DNA of 64,000 nucleotides from Paracidovorax cattleyae (GCF_900104515.1 NZ_FNJL01000032.1:1-64000); one strand, 5' to 3'; shown: positions 7,661-18,477, numbered from the stretch's first letter. Made by a program: numbers and translations. The notes: generated by a model from the sequence alone, not told the origin.

Positions 7661-9103
7661 TCAGGCGGCGGACCGGTCCGCCGCGACCGGCAGCAGGCAC
7701 TGCGGGTTCATCAGGCCCTGGGGGTCGAGCGCCCCCTTGATGGAGCGCATCATCGCCAGCGCCACGGGGGACTGGTACTGCTGCAGCTTGTCCACCTTGA
7801 GGGCGCCCACACCGTGCTCGGCCGAGAACGAGCCGCCGAACGCGGCCACGGCCTCGTAGACAAGATGATTCACGCGCTCCTCCTGGTCGCGCAGGAAGGC
7901 CTTGGCATCGCCCTCCGCCGGCGCCTGCACGTTGTAGTGCAGGTTGCCGTCGCCCAGGTGGCCGAAGTTGACCAGGCGCACCCCAGGGATCTCACGCTGC
8001 AGCAGCGCATCCGCATGCTCCACGAAGGCCGGAATGCGCGAAATGGGTACGGAGATGTCGTGCTTGATGTTCAGCCCTTCCTCGGCCTGGGCGAGCGGAA
8101 TGTTCTCGCGGATGTGCCACAGCTGGTGCGCCTGGGCGAGGTTTTCCGCCACCACGGCGTCCACGACGCAGCCGGCGTTGAAGGCGGTCTCCAGCAGTGC
8201 TTCGAACCGGGCGCGGGCGTGCTCCTCGGATTCACTGTCGCTGTTTTCCAGCAGCACGCCGTAGGGCACTTCGTCCTGGTCGATGAAGGGCACGCGCAAC
8301 TGCGGCATGTGTTTGTTCACGAGGCTGAGCGCGAAGCGGCCCATGACCTCGAAGCCCGTCAGGCTGGCACCCAGGTGGCCATGGGCGAGTGCGAGCAACT
8401 GGACCGCGTGCGCCATGGACGGCACCGCTGCCCAGGCCGTGAGGCTGGCCGCCGGGCGTGGGTAGAGCTTCATGGTGGTGGCGGTGATGATGCCCAGCGT
8501 GCCTTCGCTGCCGATGAACAGGTCGCGCAGGTCGTAGCCGGTGTTGTCCTTGCGCAGGCCCTTCAGCCCGCTCCAGACCTCGCCCTGTGGCGTAACCACC
8601 TCCAGCCCCAGGCACAGGTCGCGTGTGTTGCCGTAGCGCACCACCTGGGTTCCGCCGGCGTTGGTGGCCAGATTGCCCCCGATGGTGCAACTGCCTTCGG
8701 CCGCCAGGCTGAGCGGGAAGAGCAGGCCGGCCTTCTCGGCCGTGTCCTGCAGGTTCTGCAGGATGCAGCCGGCCTCCACCGTCATGGTGAGATTGTCGGC
8801 ATCGACGTTGCGCACCGCGTTCATGCGCGTGAGGCTCAGCACCACCTGCGTGCCCGATGCATCGGGAATGGAGCCTACCGCCAGGCCGGTGTTGCCGCCC
8901 TGGGGCACCAGCGCCGTGCCGTGGGCGGCGCAGGCTTTCACCACGGCGGCCACCTCGGCGGTGCTGGCGGGACGGACCACGGCCAGGGCCTTGCCACGGG
9001 CGCGCCGGCGCCAGTCCTGCTCCCAGGCGCTGAGATCGCCATCGGCCAGGACATGGGTGGCGCCAACGATCTGGCGCAGGGTGTCGATCAGGGAGGAGGG
9101 CAT
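7661..9103 (-). CDS. FAD-linked oxidoreductase of the GlcD / D-lactate dehydrogenase type
   Basis: 480 residues from the ATG at 9103, which gives the usual family N terminus MPSSLIDTLRQIVGATHVL; the longer open frame upstream is low-complexity and overlaps the next gene. FAD-binding motifs are visible: VVPQGGNTGL-type PP loop (VPQGGNTGLAVG), GGNLATNAGGTQVVRYGNTR and GLRKDNTGYDLRDLFIGSEG. The C-terminal oxidase domain carries NFGHLGDGNLHYNV and SAEHGVGALKVDKL. These proteins oxidise 2-hydroxy acids (glycolate, D-lactate, D-2-hydroxyglutarate); the substrate here cannot be read from sequence. It is a stand-alone gene convergent with the lipoprotein, lacking the GlcE/GlcF partners nearby. Confidence 0.88.
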   Translation of the reverse strand: MPSSLIDTLRQIVGATHVLADGDLSAWEQDWRRRARGKALAVVRPASTAEVAAVVKACAAHGTALVPQGGNTGLAVGSIPDASGTQVVLSLTRMNAVRNVDADNLTMTVEAGCILQNLQDTAEKAGLLFPLSLAAEGSCTIGGNLATNAGGTQVVRYGNTRDLCLGLEVVTPQGEVWSGLKGLRKDNTGYDLRDLFIGSEGTLGIITATTMKLYPRPAASLTAWAAVPSMAHAVQLLALAHGHLGASLTGFEVMGRFALSLVNKHMPQLRVPFIDQDEVPYGVLLENSDSESEEHARARFEALLETAFNAGCVVDAVVAENLAQAHQLWHIRENIPLAQAEEGLNIKHDISVPISRIPAFVEHADALLQREIPGVRLVNFGHLGDGNLHYNVQAPAEGDAKAFLRDQEERVNHLVYEAVAAFGGSFSAEHGVGALKVDKLQQYQSPVALAMMRSIKGALDPQGLMNPQCLLPVAADRSAA

Positions 9104-9164
9104 GGAAATCTTCTCGCGACAGCAAAACGGGAAAGGAACGCAGGCCGGCAGCGGCGGGCCGCAA

Positions 9165-9590
9165 TCAGCCTGGAGGCGGGGCTGGACGCGTCCGTACCGT
9201 GCCGACGCCGGCATGGCGCTGGCGGAGACGCACGTGCAGGGCGCATGCCGTAAACAGGCCCAGGCAGAGCACGATCTCCGCGCACGCCAGCCAGCGGACC
9301 GGCGGCGCATCGCTCCACGCGCGTACCACCCCTTCGGTGAAGTACAGCCACACCACCAGGCTGACCCAGCGGTAGGTGTACATGCGGCGCTTGAGCAAAC
9401 CCGCCAGCGGCAGGGCGAGCGGGAGGGCCTTGAGCGCCAGCCACGACCCGCCGGGACGCAGCGGCGCCAGCCAGAGCTCCCAGGCCAGGGACAGGACGAT
9501 GAGGCCCAGCAGGCTGCCCACCGCCAGCCAGCGGGTGGCCGCGACGGTGGGAGCGGAGGTGGCGGGGATCGACGCGGAGGATGCAGTCAT
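9165..9590 (-). CDS. DUF2069-family small membrane protein
   Basis: 141 residues from the ATG at 9590; the open frame upstream overlaps the divergent YihY gene and is unlikely. Four hydrophobic segments are seen: TRWLAVGSLLGLIVLSLAWE, LALKALPLALPLAGLL, YRWVSLVVWLYFTEGVVRAW and ACAEIVLCLGLFTACAL. Length and the TYRW...YF.EG.VRAW pattern match the DUF2069 inner-membrane family of unknown role. In many proteobacteria this gene neighbours yihY, as here; the two are divergent, with only 21 bp between starts. Confidence 0.75.
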   Translation of the reverse strand: MTASSASIPATSAPTVAATRWLAVGSLLGLIVLSLAWELWLAPLRPGGSWLALKALPLALPLAGLLKRRMYTYRWVSLVVWLYFTEGVVRAWSDAPPVRWLACAEIVLCLGLFTACALHVRLRQRHAGVGTVRTRPAPPPG

Positions 9591-9611
9591 CGGAGTGGCA
9601 TCATATCGGCC

Positions 9612-10916
9612 ATGTCCATTGCCCATCTCGCGCAGCGTTTCGAAGCCGTGCTGTCGGACCTGTCGCGCTTTCCCTGGCGGACGACCGCGCACACGCTGCG
9701 CGAGCGCTTCCGGGAAGACCGCCTGGGCCTCACGGCGAGCAGCCTGACGTTCACCACGCTGCTGGCCCTGGTGCCCTTCTTCACCGTGGCGCTGGCCATC
9801 TTCACCGCCTTTCCCATTTTCGGCACGCTGCAGACGGGCCTGCAGCGCTGGCTGGTGGACAGCCTGGTGCCTGACAGCATTTCACGGCAGGTGCTGGGAT
9901 ACCTGACCCAGTTCGCTGCCAAGGCGAGCGGACTGGGGGTGGCCGGCTTCTCCATCCTGCTGGCCACGGCCCTCGCGCTCATCCTCACGATCGACCGCAC
10001 GCTGAACAACATCTGGCGCGTGCCCCGCCTGCGCCCGCTGGGGCAGCGGGTGCTGATCTACTGGGCCGTCATCACGCTCGGGCCGCTGGTGCTCGCCGCG
10101 AGCCTGGCACTGACCACATCGGTCGCCTCCAGCGCATCGCGTGGCCTCGAAGGTGCGCTACCGGACAGCGCCCGGCTGCTCTTCGACTCCATCGAGTTCC
10201 TGCTGCTGGCCGGGGGCACGGCGGCGCTGTACCGCTACGTGCCCAATACGCAGGTGCGCTGGCGGCACGCCTGGTCCGGCGGGGTGTTCGTGTCGGTGGG
10301 CATCGAGGTGGCCAAGAAGGTCCTGGGGCTCTACATCGCATCGGTACCGACGTATTCGGTGCTCTACGGCGCTTTTGCGACCTTGCCCATCCTGCTGGTG
10401 TGGATCTACGTGGCGTGGGTGATCGTGCTGCTGGGTGCGGTGGTGGCGGCCTACCTGCCCAGCCTGCTCACGGGGGTAGAGCGCACGGCCACCCAGCAGG
10501 GATGGAGCTTCCAGCTCGCGGTCGAGGTGCTGCAGCAACTGCATGCGGCCCGGAACACCGCGCGGCGCGGCCTGGATGCCGGCGGTCTGGCACAGGCGCT
10601 GCGGGTGGATGTGCTGCAGCTCGAACCGGTGCTGGAAGCGCTGACCGGGCTGGACTGGATCGTGCAGGTCAATGAGGCATCCCACGGAGCGACCGACGAC
10701 GAGGCTCCGCGGTATGTACTGCTGGCAGAGCCCGCCACCACCTCCCTGGAGCCACTGGTGCAGCGGTTGCTTATCGAGCGCGGAGAGAGCCTGGAGCGAT
10801 TCTGGGGCAATACCGGCATGGCCGTGCTCAAGGTGGCCGACGTGCTTCCGCGGTCCGGTGGTGGGGCTGCCGGCACCGGGGCGTCCTGGGACCGCCCACC
10901 CCCTGCCCGGTCCTGA
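9612..10916 (+). CDS. YihY/BrkB-family inner-membrane protein
   Basis: 434 residues from the ATG at 9612, which gives MSIAHLAQRFEAVLSDLSRF. The N-terminal 290 residues hold six membrane spans with the family signature RLGLTASSLTFTTLLALVPF and the C-terminal-span motif YGAFATLPILLVWIYVAWVI. A cytoplasmic, winged-helix-like C-terminal region of about 130 residues follows, ending in low-complexity Pro/Gly. The family was once called ribonuclease BN in error and is now treated as envelope transport-like proteins of unclear function. A much longer open frame to the left is an extension across the divergent gene and was not accepted. Confidence 0.85.
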   Translation: MSIAHLAQRFEAVLSDLSRFPWRTTAHTLRERFREDRLGLTASSLTFTTLLALVPFFTVALAIFTAFPIFGTLQTGLQRWLVDSLVPDSISRQVLGYLTQFAAKASGLGVAGFSILLATALALILTIDRTLNNIWRVPRLRPLGQRVLIYWAVITLGPLVLAASLALTTSVASSASRGLEGALPDSARLLFDSIEFLLLAGGTAALYRYVPNTQVRWRHAWSGGVFVSVGIEVAKKVLGLYIASVPTYSVLYGAFATLPILLVWIYVAWVIVLLGAVVAAYLPSLLTGVERTATQQGWSFQLAVEVLQQLHAARNTARRGLDAGGLAQALRVDVLQLEPVLEALTGLDWIVQVNEASHGATDDEAPRYVLLAEPATTSLEPLVQRLLIERGESLERFWGNTGMAVLKVADVLPRSGGGAAGTGASWDRPPPARS

Positions 10917-10924
10917 GTGCCCTC

Positions 10925-12244
10925 TCAGAGGCTGCGGCCGGCCGCGGTGCCCGAAAGCACTGCACCTTCGAGGGTGGCGGGGTAGGGCCCCGCGACATAG
11001 TCGCCGCAGGCCAGCAGGCCGGCGATGACTTCCTGCGCAGGGCGGTCGAGTGCCGGCACGCAGGCGAAGGTAGCGCGCTTCTCGACCACTGTCTGCTGGG
11101 CCTGCAGTCCCTCCAGGCCCAGTTGCTCCCGTGCCTGCCGGAGGACGGCCTGCTCCAGCACCGCCCGTTCGCCCTCGAATGCGCTGACCACAAAGGCGAG
11201 CTGGCCCGGCTCGCCGCCCAGGCGGCCACGGTCGAACACGAACTGGGCAGGAGCCTCCCGACCGCTGCGCAAGGCCAGCATGGGCTCATGCCTTGACAGC
11301 GCATGGGGTAGAGGCCCGGCTGCCTTCGCATACACAGTGGCGATGGCAGTGAAGCGCAGTGCCGCCGCGGTGGCGGCCCACGCGCGCATGGCTGCTGCTG
11401 CTGCGGGCGGGGCAGCAGCAGCCGCTGCTGCCACCAGCCGGGTGGCCTCGGTGCTGGTCGTGGCCACCACGACGGCGTCGAAGGGCATGCCATCCACACG
11501 CCAGGCCTGCCGCCCGCTTCCAGGGGCGATTTCCATGGAATGGATGCGCCGGCCGGTATGCACCGCATGCCCGTGGGCCTGCAGCCAGCTGGCTGCGGCC
11601 TCGGGCCACAGTGCGCTCAGGTCCCGGCGCGGCAGCAGCAGGTGGGAGCCGCCGCGTCCACTGAACAGGCTGTCGCGCAGCACCCGCAGGAAGACGGCGC
11701 CGCTGGCGGCCTCGATCGGTGTGTTGAGCGCGGAAACGCACAGGGGGTCGATGAATTCGCGCAGGAGCCTCGCGGGCAGGCCCTGGCAGAGCTGCTCCAC
11801 GGTGACCTCGGGCGCGCAGCGAAATCCCGAGAGCCGCCAGCGCACCGCACGGCGCAGCAGGGCCATGCGTTCAGCCAGGAGCCAGCTCCGGGCCCCCGCG
11901 ATGCCCCTCAATGCGTCCCACGGGGGCGCTGCGTCGGGAAAGCGCAGCCCGCTGCCATCCGGGAACACGAGCGCGAGCGGGGTGCGCAGTAGCGCGGCAT
12001 CGGGATCGATGCCCACCAGCCGCATCAGCCGCAGGCATTCGGTGTAGGCACCGATCAGGATGTGCTGGCCGTTGTCCAGGCGGGAAGGCGCCTGGGTGTC
12101 CGCGCCTTCTGCGGGCGCCAGGGCCCGGGCACGGCCTCCCAGCATGCGAGCCGCCTCGAAGACGGACACGGTGTGTCCTGCCTGCGCAGCGGCGATGGCC
12201 GCCGCCAGGCCGGCCCAGCCAGCACCAATGATGGCCACCTGCAT
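10925..12244 (-). CDS. hpnE: Squalene-associated FAD-dependent desaturase HpnE
   Basis: 439 residues starting with a Rossmann FAD motif (VAIIGAGWAGLAAAIAAAQA, then EAARMLGGRARAL), with the LDNGQHILIGAYTECLRLM segment typical of HpnE. HpnE reduces hydroxysqualene to squalene using FAD and acts after HpnC/HpnD in the three-step bacterial squalene pathway. It lies 84 bp downstream of hpnD on the same strand, so the two are likely one operon. An alanine run near residues 270-290 is encoded by GCTGC repeats and an inverted repeat around 11390-11435; it looks like a low-complexity insertion between secondary-structure elements. Confidence 0.88.
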   Translation of the reverse strand: MQVAIIGAGWAGLAAAIAAAQAGHTVSVFEAARMLGGRARALAPAEGADTQAPSRLDNGQHILIGAYTECLRLMRLVGIDPDAALLRTPLALVFPDGSGLRFPDAAPPWDALRGIAGARSWLLAERMALLRRAVRWRLSGFRCAPEVTVEQLCQGLPARLLREFIDPLCVSALNTPIEAASGAVFLRVLRDSLFSGRGGSHLLLPRRDLSALWPEAAASWLQAHGHAVHTGRRIHSMEIAPGSGRQAWRVDGMPFDAVVVATTSTEATRLVAAAAAAAPPAAAAAMRAWAATAAALRFTAIATVYAKAAGPLPHALSRHEPMLALRSGREAPAQFVFDRGRLGGEPGQLAFVVSAFEGERAVLEQAVLRQAREQLGLEGLQAQQTVVEKRATFACVPALDRPAQEVIAGLLACGDYVAGPYPATLEGAVLSGTAAGRSL

Positions 12245-12328
12245 GGCGTCAGCCGATGGTCCGCGGAGAACGGCGGGCGCGACAGGCTGCCGGACACAGA
12301 TGCGTCAGGGCGGGGGAACGCATCGCCA

Positions 12329-13189
12329 TCACATGCGGCCCAGTGCCTGAATCTTCCACGCCAGCCACAGCTTGCGCAGGGGCGTGAGTGCGATCCGCTG
12401 GTGCAGCACCCGGAACTGGTCCCTCTCGATTTCCCGCAGCAGGGTCCGGTAGATGCTCGCCATCATCAGCCCGGGCTTCTGCTCCCTCCTCTGGTCGCCC
12501 GGGAGCAGGGACAGGGCCTGGTCGTAGAGGCCATGGGCGCGTTCGGCCTGGAAGCGCATCAGCGCCGTGAACCGGTCGGAATATTGCCGCTTCAGGATCT
12601 CGTGGGCCTTGACGTCGAACTGCTGCAATTCTGCCACGGGAAGGTAGATGCGGCCCATCATCGCGTCCTCGCCGACGTCCCGGATGATGTTCGTCAGCTG
12701 GAAAGCCAGGCCCAGGGTATGGGCGTATTCCACGGTGCGTTCGTCGGAGGGGCCGAAGATGCGCGCCGCCACCTCGCCGACGATTCCCGCCACCAGGTGG
12801 CAGTACCGCGAGAGGCCCTGGAAGTCCAGGTAGCGGGTCTGCTCGAGGTCCATCTGGCAGCCCTCGATCACGGCCTGCAGGTGGCGTTCCTCCATGCCAT
12901 AGGTACCGGTATGCGGCATCAACGCCTGCATCACCGGGTGCGTCGGGGGCTGGCCTGCGAACGATCGGGCGACTTCCGCCTGCCACCAGGCCAGCTTGGT
13001 GCGAGCCACGCCGGCGTCAGACACCTCGTCCACCACGTCGTCCACCTCCCGGCAGAACGCATAGAAGGCGGTGATGGCGGCCCGCCTGGCAGCGGGAAGG
13101 AACAGGAATGCGTAATAGAAACTGCTGCCGGACGCCGCAGCTTTTTGTTGGACGTACTGTTCCGGTGTCATGGAGAGGGATTGTCCCAT
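12329..13189 (-). CDS. hpnD: Presqualene diphosphate synthase HpnD
   Basis: 286 residues from the ATG at 13189; an in-frame ATG six codons later (13171, MTPEQYVQQ) is an equally good start. The longer open frame upstream would run through a terminator and a tRNA, so it was rejected. Both aspartate-rich motifs of squalene/phytoene synthases are present: FCREVDDVVDEV (D50, D51, D54) and LTNIIRDVGEDAMMGRIYLP. It condenses two farnesyl diphosphates to presqualene diphosphate. Partners are hpnE just downstream and hpnC at 24593 on the opposite strand. Squalene made here would feed hopanoids or carotenoid-like lipids; no cyclase gene is in this window. Confidence 0.88.
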   Translation of the reverse strand: MGQSLSMTPEQYVQQKAAASGSSFYYAFLFLPAARRAAITAFYAFCREVDDVVDEVSDAGVARTKLAWWQAEVARSFAGQPPTHPVMQALMPHTGTYGMEERHLQAVIEGCQMDLEQTRYLDFQGLSRYCHLVAGIVGEVAARIFGPSDERTVEYAHTLGLAFQLTNIIRDVGEDAMMGRIYLPVAELQQFDVKAHEILKRQYSDRFTALMRFQAERAHGLYDQALSLLPGDQRREQKPGLMMASIYRTLLREIERDQFRVLHQRIALTPLRKLWLAWKIQALGRM

Positions 13190-13281
13190 GCAGAACCCGC
13201 ATCCCGAGCCAGCCTTGCGCCGAAAGGAATGAGGGCCGGGGGATGGCTGGAGAGGGGAGGAGCCGGGCAGGACGGAAAAAC

Positions 13282-13306
13282 AAAAAAGGCCCCGAAGGGC
13301 CTTTTT
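13282..13306. terminator. Rho-independent terminator (both directions)
   Basis: A GGCCC/GGGCC stem with a CGAA loop is flanked by A6 on one side and T5 on the other. It can stop transcripts of the tRNA-Gly/Cys/Gly cluster arriving on the minus strand before they enter hpnD. Confidence 0.85.
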
Positions 13307-13338
13307 GCTGAACATTCGCACTGCGCATGTTGCATGTA

Positions 13339-13414
13339 TGGAGCGGGAAAAGAGTCTCGAACTCTCGACCTCAACCTTGGCAAGGTTGCGCTCTACCAAC
13401 TGAGCTATTCCCGC
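13339..13414 (-). tRNA. tRNA-Gly (anticodon GCC), copy 1
   Basis: 76 nt including the encoded CCA. The acceptor stem GCGGGAA pairs with TTCCCGC, the D arm is GCTCAGTTGGTAGAGC, the anticodon loop is CTTGCCA-type giving GCC, and the T arm contains GTTCGAG. It is identical over the whole gene, plus a few flanking bases, to the second copy at 13656-13731. Confidence 0.96.
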
Positions 13415-13526
13415 ATTTGCTGTTGATTCGTTACCTCGTCAACAAGCCTTGAATTGTAGCACCATTTTCCGGTGCTTTGCCAAGGGGGCCTGGACACCGA
13501 TCGATGTACAAGCCACTGTCCGTATC

Positions 13527-13600
13527 TGGAGGCGCGGGCCGGAGTCGAACCGACCTACACGGATTTGCAATCCGGTGCATAACCGCTTTGCTACCGCGCC
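13527..13600 (-). tRNA. tRNA-Cys (anticodon GCA)
   Basis: 74 nt including the encoded CCA. The acceptor GGCGCGG pairs with CCGCGCC, the anticodon arm GGATTGCAAATCC gives GCA, and the T arm contains GGTTCGACTCC. It lies between the two tRNA-Gly copies on the same strand. Confidence 0.96.
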
Positions 13601-13618
13601 GAAGATGCTTTCCCTGGC

Positions 13619-13649
13619 AAAAAGGGGAAGCTTTGGCTTCCCCTTTTTT
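13619..13649. terminator. Terminator between tRNA-Gly copy 2 and tRNA-Cys
   Basis: The perfect inverted repeat GGGGAAGC / GCTTCCCC with a 4-nt loop is bordered by A5 and T6, so it is a strong intrinsic terminator in either direction. Its position inside the tRNA cluster suggests that tRNA-Gly copy 2 is transcribed separately from tRNA-Cys and tRNA-Gly copy 1, or that read-through is partial. Confidence 0.8.
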
Positions 13650-13655
13650 GGAATC

Positions 13656-13731
13656 TGGAGCGGGAAAAGAGTCTCGAACTCTCGACCTCAACCTTGGCAA
13701 GGTTGCGCTCTACCAACTGAGCTATTCCCGC
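13656..13731 (-). tRNA. tRNA-Gly (anticodon GCC), copy 2
   Basis: 76 nt, identical in sequence to copy 1 at 13339-13414, including the CCA end and the bases AAATGC/AAATG just before the 5' end. It lies immediately downstream of lon on the minus strand, 87 bp after its stop. Confidence 0.96.
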
Positions 13732-13818
13732 ATTTACCGAAGCCTTGCATTCTACAACGTTTGGCATCGATGACGTGAATTGTAGCGCACTTTTCGGGTG
13801 GTTCCGAAAAAAATGCGC

Positions 13819-16245
13819 TCAGTGCTTCACGGAGTCGTTGGAACCCTGCGCCTGGCGGTTTTCCCGCGCGGTGATGGATGCGGCGATCTCCTCCTCCGTC
13901 AGCGCGATGGGCTTGCGTTCCAGTGCCACTTCCAGCACCTTGTCGATCCACTTGACCGGAATGATCTCCAGGCCGCTCTTCACGTTGTCCGGGATCTCCT
14001 GCAGGTCCTTGACGTTCTCCTCGGGGATCAGCACTGTCTTGATGCCGCCGCGCAGTGCCGCAAGCAGCTTTTCCTTCAGGCCGCCGATGGCCGTGACCTC
14101 GCCGCGCAGGGTGATCTCGCCGGTCATGGCGACATCGCTGCGCACCGGGATGCCCGTCAGGGCGGACACGAAGGCCGTGGTCATGGCTGCGCCGGCGCTC
14201 GGGCCGTCCTTGGGCGTGGCGCCGTCCGGCACGTGGATGTGCATGTCGCGCTTCTCGAACACCTCGTCCTTGATGCCCAGGCGATGGGCACGGCTGCGCA
14301 CCACGGTACGCGCGGCTTCCACGGATTCCTTCATTACGTCGCCGAGCGAGCCCGTGCGCGTGATGGTTCCCTTTCCGGGCATGGTCGCGGCTTCGATGGT
14401 GAGCAGGTCGCCGCCGACCTCGGTCCACGCGAGGCCGACCACCTGGCCCACCTGGTTCTGCTGTTCGGCCCGTCCGTAGGTGTGCTTGCGCACGCCGAGA
14501 TAGTCGGCCAGGTTGTCCGCCGTGACCACCACCTGGGGCTCGAGCTTCTTGAGCTGCAGGCCCTTGACCACCTTGCGGCAGATCTTGGAGAGTTCGCGCT
14601 CGAGAGAGCGCACGCCTGCTTCACGGGTGTAGTAGCGAATGACATCGCGCACCGCGCTTTCCTCGACCCGCAGTTCCTCGTCCTTGACGCCGTTGTTGAC
14701 CATCTGTTTGGGCAGCAGGTACTTGATGGCGATGTTCGCCTTCTCGTCTTCCGTGTAGCCCGAAAGGCGGATGACCTCCATCCGGTCCAGCAGGGCGGGC
14801 GGGATGTTCATGGAGTTCGACGTGGCCACGAACATCACGTCGCTCAGGTCGAAATCGACCTCCACGTAGTGGTCGCCAAACTTGTGGTTCTGCTCGGGGT
14901 CCAGCACTTCGAGCAGCGCGCTGGAGGGGTCTCCGCGGAAATCCGTGCCCAGCTTGTCGATCTCGTCGAGCAGGAAGAGCGGATTGCGCGTGCCGACCTT
15001 GTTCAGGCTCTGCAGCACCTTGCCGGGCATGGCTCCGATGTAGGTGCGGCGGTGGCCGCGGATCTCCGCTTCGTCGCGCATGCCGCCGAGCGCCATGCGC
15101 ACGTACTTGCGGCCCGTCGCCTTGGCGATGGACTGGCCGAGCGAGGTCTTGCCGACCCCTGGCGGGCCCACGAGGCAGAGGATGGGGGCCTTGACCTTGT
15201 CCACGCGCTGCTGCACCGCGAGGTATTCGAGGATGCGGTCCTTGACCTTGTCCAGGCCGTAGTGGTCCTCGTTGAGCACCTCCTCCGCATTGGCAAGGTC
15301 GTGCTTGATCTTCGTGCGCTTGCTCCAGGGCAGTCCGGTGAGGACCTCGATGTAGTTGCGCACGACCGTGGCTTCCGCCGACATCGGCGACATCAGCTTG
15401 AGCTTCTTGAGCTCGCCCTCAGCCTTCTTGCGAGCGTCCGAGGGCATTTTCGCGGCCTTGATCTTCTTCTCGATCTCCTCGATGTCCGCGCCTTCCTCGC
15501 CTTCGCCCAGTTCCTTCTGGATGGCCTTCACCTGCTCGTTCAGGTAAAAGTCGCGCTGGTTCTTCTCCATCTGGCGCTTGACGCGGCCCCGGATGCGCTT
15601 GTCCACGTTGAGGATGTCCACCTCGCGGTCGAGCTGCTCGAACAGGTTCTCGAGGCGTTCCTTCACGTCCGCCAGGTCCAGCACGGCCTGCTTGTTCTCC
15701 AGCTTGAGGGGCAGGTGGGCAGCGATGGTGTCGGCGAGGCGGCCCGGATCGTCGATGCTGGCGATCGACGTGAGGATCTCGGGCGGGATCTTCTTGTTGA
15801 GCTTGACGTACTGGTCGAACTGCTGCATCACTGCGCGGCGCAGCGCTTCGATCTCGCTGGGCTTGTGGTCGCCGTCGCTGGCAGGCACGGGCGTTACGGT
15901 GGAGGTGAAATGGCTCTCATGGTCCTCGATGGAGGCTACCTGGGCCCGCTGCTGGCCTTCCACCAGCACCTTGACGGTGCCGTCGGGCAGCTTGAGCATC
16001 TGCAGGATGGTGGAGACGCAGCCGACATCGAACATGTCGGACACCAGCGGCTCGTCCTTGGCCGCGGTCTTCTGGGCGACGAGCATGATGCGCCGGTCGG
16101 CGTCCATGGCCAGCTCCAGCGCCTTGATGCTCTTGGGTCGGCCCACGAACAGCGGAATCACCATGTGGGGGAACACCACTACATCGCGCAGGGGGAGCAG
16201 TGGGAGGTCGATGGGGGTGGCTGGCAGGGGGGTATGTCCGGACAT
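13819..16245 (-). CDS. lon: ATP-dependent protease La
   Basis: 808 residues from the ATG at 16245, preceded by AAGGA at good spacing; an upstream in-frame start would add 12 atypical residues. Domains are the N-terminal substrate-recognition LON domain ([20 protein letters not shown]), a central coiled-coil region, the AAA+ module with Walker [11 protein letters not shown] and Walker B LFLLDEID, and the C-terminal protease with the catalytic serine in DGPSAGAAM and a downstream lysine. Lon degrades misfolded and regulatory proteins in the cytoplasm. It closes a tig-clpP-clpX-lon array, the usual betaproteobacterial order. A sigma-32-like promoter lies just upstream. Confidence 0.97.
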   Translation of the reverse strand: MSGHTPLPATPIDLPLLPLRDVVVFPHMVIPLFVGRPKSIKALELAMDADRRIMLVAQKTAAKDEPLVSDMFDVGCVSTILQMLKLPDGTVKVLVEGQQRAQVASIEDHESHFTSTVTPVPASDGDHKPSEIEALRRAVMQQFDQYVKLNKKIPPEILTSIASIDDPGRLADTIAAHLPLKLENKQAVLDLADVKERLENLFEQLDREVDILNVDKRIRGRVKRQMEKNQRDFYLNEQVKAIQKELGEGEEGADIEEIEKKIKAAKMPSDARKKAEGELKKLKLMSPMSAEATVVRNYIEVLTGLPWSKRTKIKHDLANAEEVLNEDHYGLDKVKDRILEYLAVQQRVDKVKAPILCLVGPPGVGKTSLGQSIAKATGRKYVRMALGGMRDEAEIRGHRRTYIGAMPGKVLQSLNKVGTRNPLFLLDEIDKLGTDFRGDPSSALLEVLDPEQNHKFGDHYVEVDFDLSDVMFVATSNSMNIPPALLDRMEVIRLSGYTEDEKANIAIKYLLPKQMVNNGVKDEELRVEESAVRDVIRYYTREAGVRSLERELSKICRKVVKGLQLKKLEPQVVVTADNLADYLGVRKHTYGRAEQQNQVGQVVGLAWTEVGGDLLTIEAATMPGKGTITRTGSLGDVMKESVEAARTVVRSRAHRLGIKDEVFEKRDMHIHVPDGATPKDGPSAGAAMTTAFVSALTGIPVRSDVAMTGEITLRGEVTAIGGLKEKLLAALRGGIKTVLIPEENVKDLQEIPDNVKSGLEIIPVKWIDKVLEVALERKPIALTEEEIAASITARENRQAQGSNDSVKH

Positions 16246-16270
16246 GGGAATCCTTGTGAAACTGAGTGGA

Positions 16271-16298
16271 ATATGGTCCACCAGCCGGTATTTTCAAC
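16271..16298 (-). promoter_or_regulatory. Sigma-32-like heat-shock promoter of lon (candidate)
   Basis: On the minus strand GTTGAAA is followed after 13 bases by GACCATAT, about 25 bp before the lon start. This resembles the heat-shock consensus CTTGAAA and CCCCATnT, and lon is a known heat-shock gene in many proteobacteria. The promoter call is inferred by motif reading only. Confidence 0.5.
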
Positions 16299-16377
16299 CC
16301 GCGGCGCCATTCTCGGCGACCGGGCCGCCGCAGCGCGGCCGGCCACGGAGGTGCACTCCCCGGGCTGGGAGGGCGCC

Positions 16378-17643
<1,266 letters not shown>

Positions 17644-17746
17644 GGGGGCATTGCCTCGTATTGCGGGAACTGTGGGCGGGATGATAACGAAATGGCGGCG
17701 GACGCCTTCCCCGAAAGGAAACCGCCGCCGGAGGCAACGCCGCCGG

Positions 17747-18355
17747 TCAGGGACGCTGGGTCACCACCTGGTCGACCAGGCCGTATTCCTTGGCCTCGTC
17801 AGCAGTGAGGAAATAGTCGCGTTCGGTGTCGGCCTTGACCTTGTCCAGGGGCTGTCCGGTGCGTTCCGCCAGGATGCGGTTCATCTGGTCCTTGGTACGC
17901 AGGATGTCGCGGGCATGGATCTCGATGTCCGTGGCCTGGCCCCGGGCACCGCCCAGAACCTGGTGGATCATGATCTTCGAATTGGGCAGCGAGAAGCGCT
18001 TGCCCTTGGCGCCAGCCGCCAGCAGGAAGGCGCCCATGCTGGCCGCGAAGCCCAGGCACATGGTGGACACGTCCGGCTTGATGAACTGCATCGTGTCGTA
18101 GATGGCCATGCCGGCCGTCACGCTGCCGCCCGGGGAGTTGATGTAGAAGGAGATGTCCTTGTCGGGGTTCTCGCTCTCCAGGAACAGCAGCTGTGCCACG
18201 ACCAGGTTGGCGGTCTGGTCGTTCACCTCGCCGATCAGGAAGACGATCCGCTCCTTGAGCAGGCGCGAATAGATGTCGTAGGACCGCTCGCCGCGTCCCG
18301 ACTGCTCGATCACCATGGGGATCATGCCCAGGGCCTGTGTTTCCAGTGCGCTCAT
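17747..18355 (-). CDS. clpP: ATP-dependent Clp protease proteolytic subunit
   Basis: 202 residues from the ATG at 18355, chosen because GGAGAA lies just upstream and the N terminus [18 protein letters not shown] fits the family; an ATG at 18370 overlaps that ribosome binding site. The catalytic triad is S106 in [10 protein letters not shown]131 in MIHQVLGG and D180 in ERDYFL. It forms the tetradecameric peptidase barrel that works with ClpX, encoded next. A heat-shock-like promoter overlaps a hairpin upstream. Confidence 0.97.
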   Translation of the reverse strand: MSALETQALGMIPMVIEQSGRGERSYDIYSRLLKERIVFLIGEVNDQTANLVVAQLLFLESENPDKDISFYINSPGGSVTAGMAIYDTMQFIKPDVSTMCLGFAASMGAFLLAAGAKGKRFSLPNSKIMIHQVLGGARGQATDIEIHARDILRTKDQMNRILAERTGQPLDKVKADTERDYFLTADEAKEYGLVDQVVTQRP

Positions 18356-18394
18356 GTTTTCTCCAGTCATGCAGATACTGTACCGAGAAATGAA

Positions 18395-18424
18395 TTGGGG
18401 CCTGTGCTCGCCAGCACAAGCCCC
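18395..18424 (-). promoter_or_regulatory. Sigma-32-like promoter of clpP overlapping an inverted repeat (candidate)
   Basis: The minus strand shows CTTGTGC, 13 bases, then CCCCAATT, close to the sigma-32 consensus. The same bases form a near-perfect inverted repeat: twelve-base arms 18397-18408 and 18413-18424 with one mismatch. The repeat lacks a following T run, so it is a weak terminator at best for tig transcripts. It may act as an attenuator or processing site. Confidence 0.45.
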
Positions 18425-18477
18425 GGATGGCAGGCAGGAGCCGGCGCGCTGCGGATGCATGCGCCGGCGCCGTGGCT

